Source of the DNA: DAOPYU01 sp942493245
GTDB taxonomy: Bacteria; Sumerlaeota; Sumerlaeia; UBA8349
NCBI GenBank assembly: GCA_942493245.1
Contig: OW818685.1
Coordinates: 558,001 to 622,000, forward strand
Reading direction: 5' to 3'
Length of the DNA: 64,000 nt
Of this stretch, positions 62,998-64,000 are shown piece by piece. The notes under the pieces are model-generated. The model was not told the DNA's origin. It worked only from the letters and a program-made list of their open reading frames with translations, and ran no database searches. The number at the start of each line of letters is the position of its first letter. The first letter of the stretch is position 1. Position numbers and translations under genes: made by a program.

Positions 62998-64000
62998 TTA
63001 TTCCCTTCCGAATCGTTTCAGGAACCAGACTTTGACTTTATGCGTCAGCACACTGTAGGTGAGCAGAAAACCGGCGATCCAGAGCCAATAAATCCCCGGC
63101 AGGGGCACGAATCCCAACACTGAAGCAAAGGGGGAATAGGGCAACCACGCGCCGAACGCCATCACCCCCAGGGTGGTCAGAGTCATGGGCAAAGACGCAC
63201 AACTCTGGAAGAAAGGAATACGACCCGTCCGGATAATATGCACAATGAGGGTCTGCGTCAAGAGCGATTCGACAAACCAGCCGGTCTGAAACAGGCGTTC
63301 GAGATCCCCCTGTTCGACGCTATCCGCCGCCATCGTGGCAAACGCCTTGCAGTTAAAGAAGAACCACATCAGAGCGAAAGTCGCGTAGTCGAAGATCGAA
63401 CTGATCGGCCCGATGCAGATCATGAACCATTTGATGTTCTTGATGTCCCACTTCAGGGGTTTGGCGATGAGCTCCTCGTCCACATTGTCGGAGGGGATAC
63501 CGGTCTGCGAAACGTCGTACAGAAGGTTGTTGACCAGAATCTGGATGGGTTTCATCGGCAGGAAGGGAAACAGGTAACTGGCGCCCAGGACGCTGAACAT
63601 GTTACCGAAGTTGGAACTGGCGCCCATCCGAATATACTTGATGATGTTCGCGAAGACCTTGCGCCCTTCCTTAATCCCCTCCTCGAGAACCAGCAGGCTC
63701 TTTTCCAGCAAGACGATGTCCGCGGCTTCTTTGGCCACATCCACCGCCGAATCCACCGAAATTCCGACGTCGGCGGCCCGAAGCGAGAGGGCGTCGTTGA
63801 TGCCGTCCCCCATATAGCCCACCACATGCCCCTGCTGGCGCAGGGACTGAATAACCTGCTCCTTTTGCGAGGGGGAAAGGCGCGCCAGGATATCGGCTTC
63901 CTGAACGACCCGGTCGAACTGTTCGCCACTCATGTGAATGAGTTCATCGCCCGTGACCGAATGGTTCACGTCAAGCCCCACGTCGCGACAGATTTTACGG
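62998..64000 (-). CDS. mgtA: Mg2+-importing P-type ATPase, C-terminal part (cut by window end)
   Basis: The visible 334 residues cover the end of the P/N domains (ADILARLSPSQKEQVIQSL), the hinge motif GDGINDALSLRAADVGISVD and the transmembrane segments M5-M10. The pattern VDVAKEAADIVLLEKSLLVLEEGI and NMFSVLGASYLFPFLPMKPIQILVNNLLYD marks the MgtA/MgtB type. The N-terminal part lies beyond base 64000. It precedes the small membrane and EIIA-like genes on the same strand, 30 bases apart, so they may form one operon. Confidence 0.94.
   Translation of the reverse strand, partial: RKICRDVGLDVNHSVTGDELIHMSGEQFDRVVQEADILARLSPSQKEQVIQSLRQQGHVVGYMGDGINDALSLRAADVGISVDSAVDVAKEAADIVLLEKSLLVLEEGIKEGRKVFANIIKYIRMGASSNFGNMFSVLGASYLFPFLPMKPIQILVNNLLYDVSQTGIPSDNVDEELIAKPLKWDIKNIKWFMICIGPISSIFDYATFALMWFFFNCKAFATMAADSVEQGDLERLFQTGWFVESLLTQTLIVHIIRTGRIPFFQSCASLPMTLTTLGVMAFGAWLPYSPFASVLGFVPLPGIYWLWIAGFLLTYSVLTHKVKVWFLKRFGRE

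Overview
The window is a 64 kb chromosomal segment of a GC-rich, diderm (Gram-negative type) bacterium. It carries lipoprotein and Sec signal peptides, a GspE-type ATPase and a chemoreceptor behind a consensus flagellar promoter. [FeFe]-hydrogenase maturases (hydE, hydG) imply an anaerobic or fermentative lifestyle, and several secreted carbohydrate-active proteins (GH12-, GH28- and GH99-like) imply polysaccharide use. Genes are short operons on both strands, separated by gaps full of palindromic, dispersed non-coding repeats. There is no ribosomal RNA, phage, transposase or CRISPR array. The mix fits a poorly sampled lineage such as Sumerlaeota, Hydrogenedentes or another PVC-like group, but this assignment is inference; no marker gene here decides it.

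Layout. 1-3.2 kb: end of an atypical receiver protein, then hydE and hydG. 3.3-5.4 kb: tRNA-Leu(CAG) and leuA. 5.4-10 kb: on the minus strand a lipoprotein with a Ca-binding (dockerin-like) repeat and the yggS/proC pair, then on the plus strand a DUF4870 membrane protein. 10-14.2 kb: repeats, tRNA-Val(GAC), trmB, a receiver-only protein, an HD-domain protein and a GH12-like secreted enzyme. 14.2-19.6 kb: carB (minus) and a chemoreceptor behind a sigma-28 promoter. 19.7-21.7 kb: a SOUL-family protein and a GH99/WbsX-like protein that share a duplicated leader. 22-25.4 kb: a small secreted Gly/Cys-Asp-Gly-Thr-Gly repeat protein with a sigma-54 promoter, then a sensor kinase and an NtrC-type regulator; the layout resembles zraP-zraSR. 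25.5-31 kb: purF and the arsenic operon arsR-arsM-arsC-acr3, with a clear promoter and operator. 31-38 kb: a HEPN-motif protein, a NifA-like regulator, an unknown pair, aquaporin and a secreted Ig-like protein. 38.6-46.7 kb: secreted proteins of unknown or hydrolase type, including a serine hydrolase-esterase fusion broken by a one-base frameshift and a small gene broken by an in-frame TGA. 46.8-51.6 kb: a nucleotide-sugar dehydrogenase, an ECF sigma factor with a membrane partner, an orphan GspE-like ATPase and a DUF4177 protein. 51.6-57 kb: a membrane protein, a GH28-like protein, a secreted helical protein and a cohesin-like protein. 57-64 kb: xseB, dxs, CD225 and DUF2752 membrane proteins, a PEGA lipoprotein, a PTS IIA-like protein with a membrane partner, and the C-terminal part of an MgtA-type Mg2+ ATPase cut by the window end.

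The strongest candidates for new biology are: (1) the self-contained sigma-54 / small secreted repeat protein / two-component locus at 21.9-25.4 kb; (2) the signal-peptide exchange between the SOUL and GH99-like genes; (3) the ArsM-AhpD fusion in an intact arsenic operon; (4) a 54-residue membrane protein whose 66-bp promoter block is duplicated in front of its neighbour; and (5) several families of intergenic palindromic elements, two of them MITE-like.
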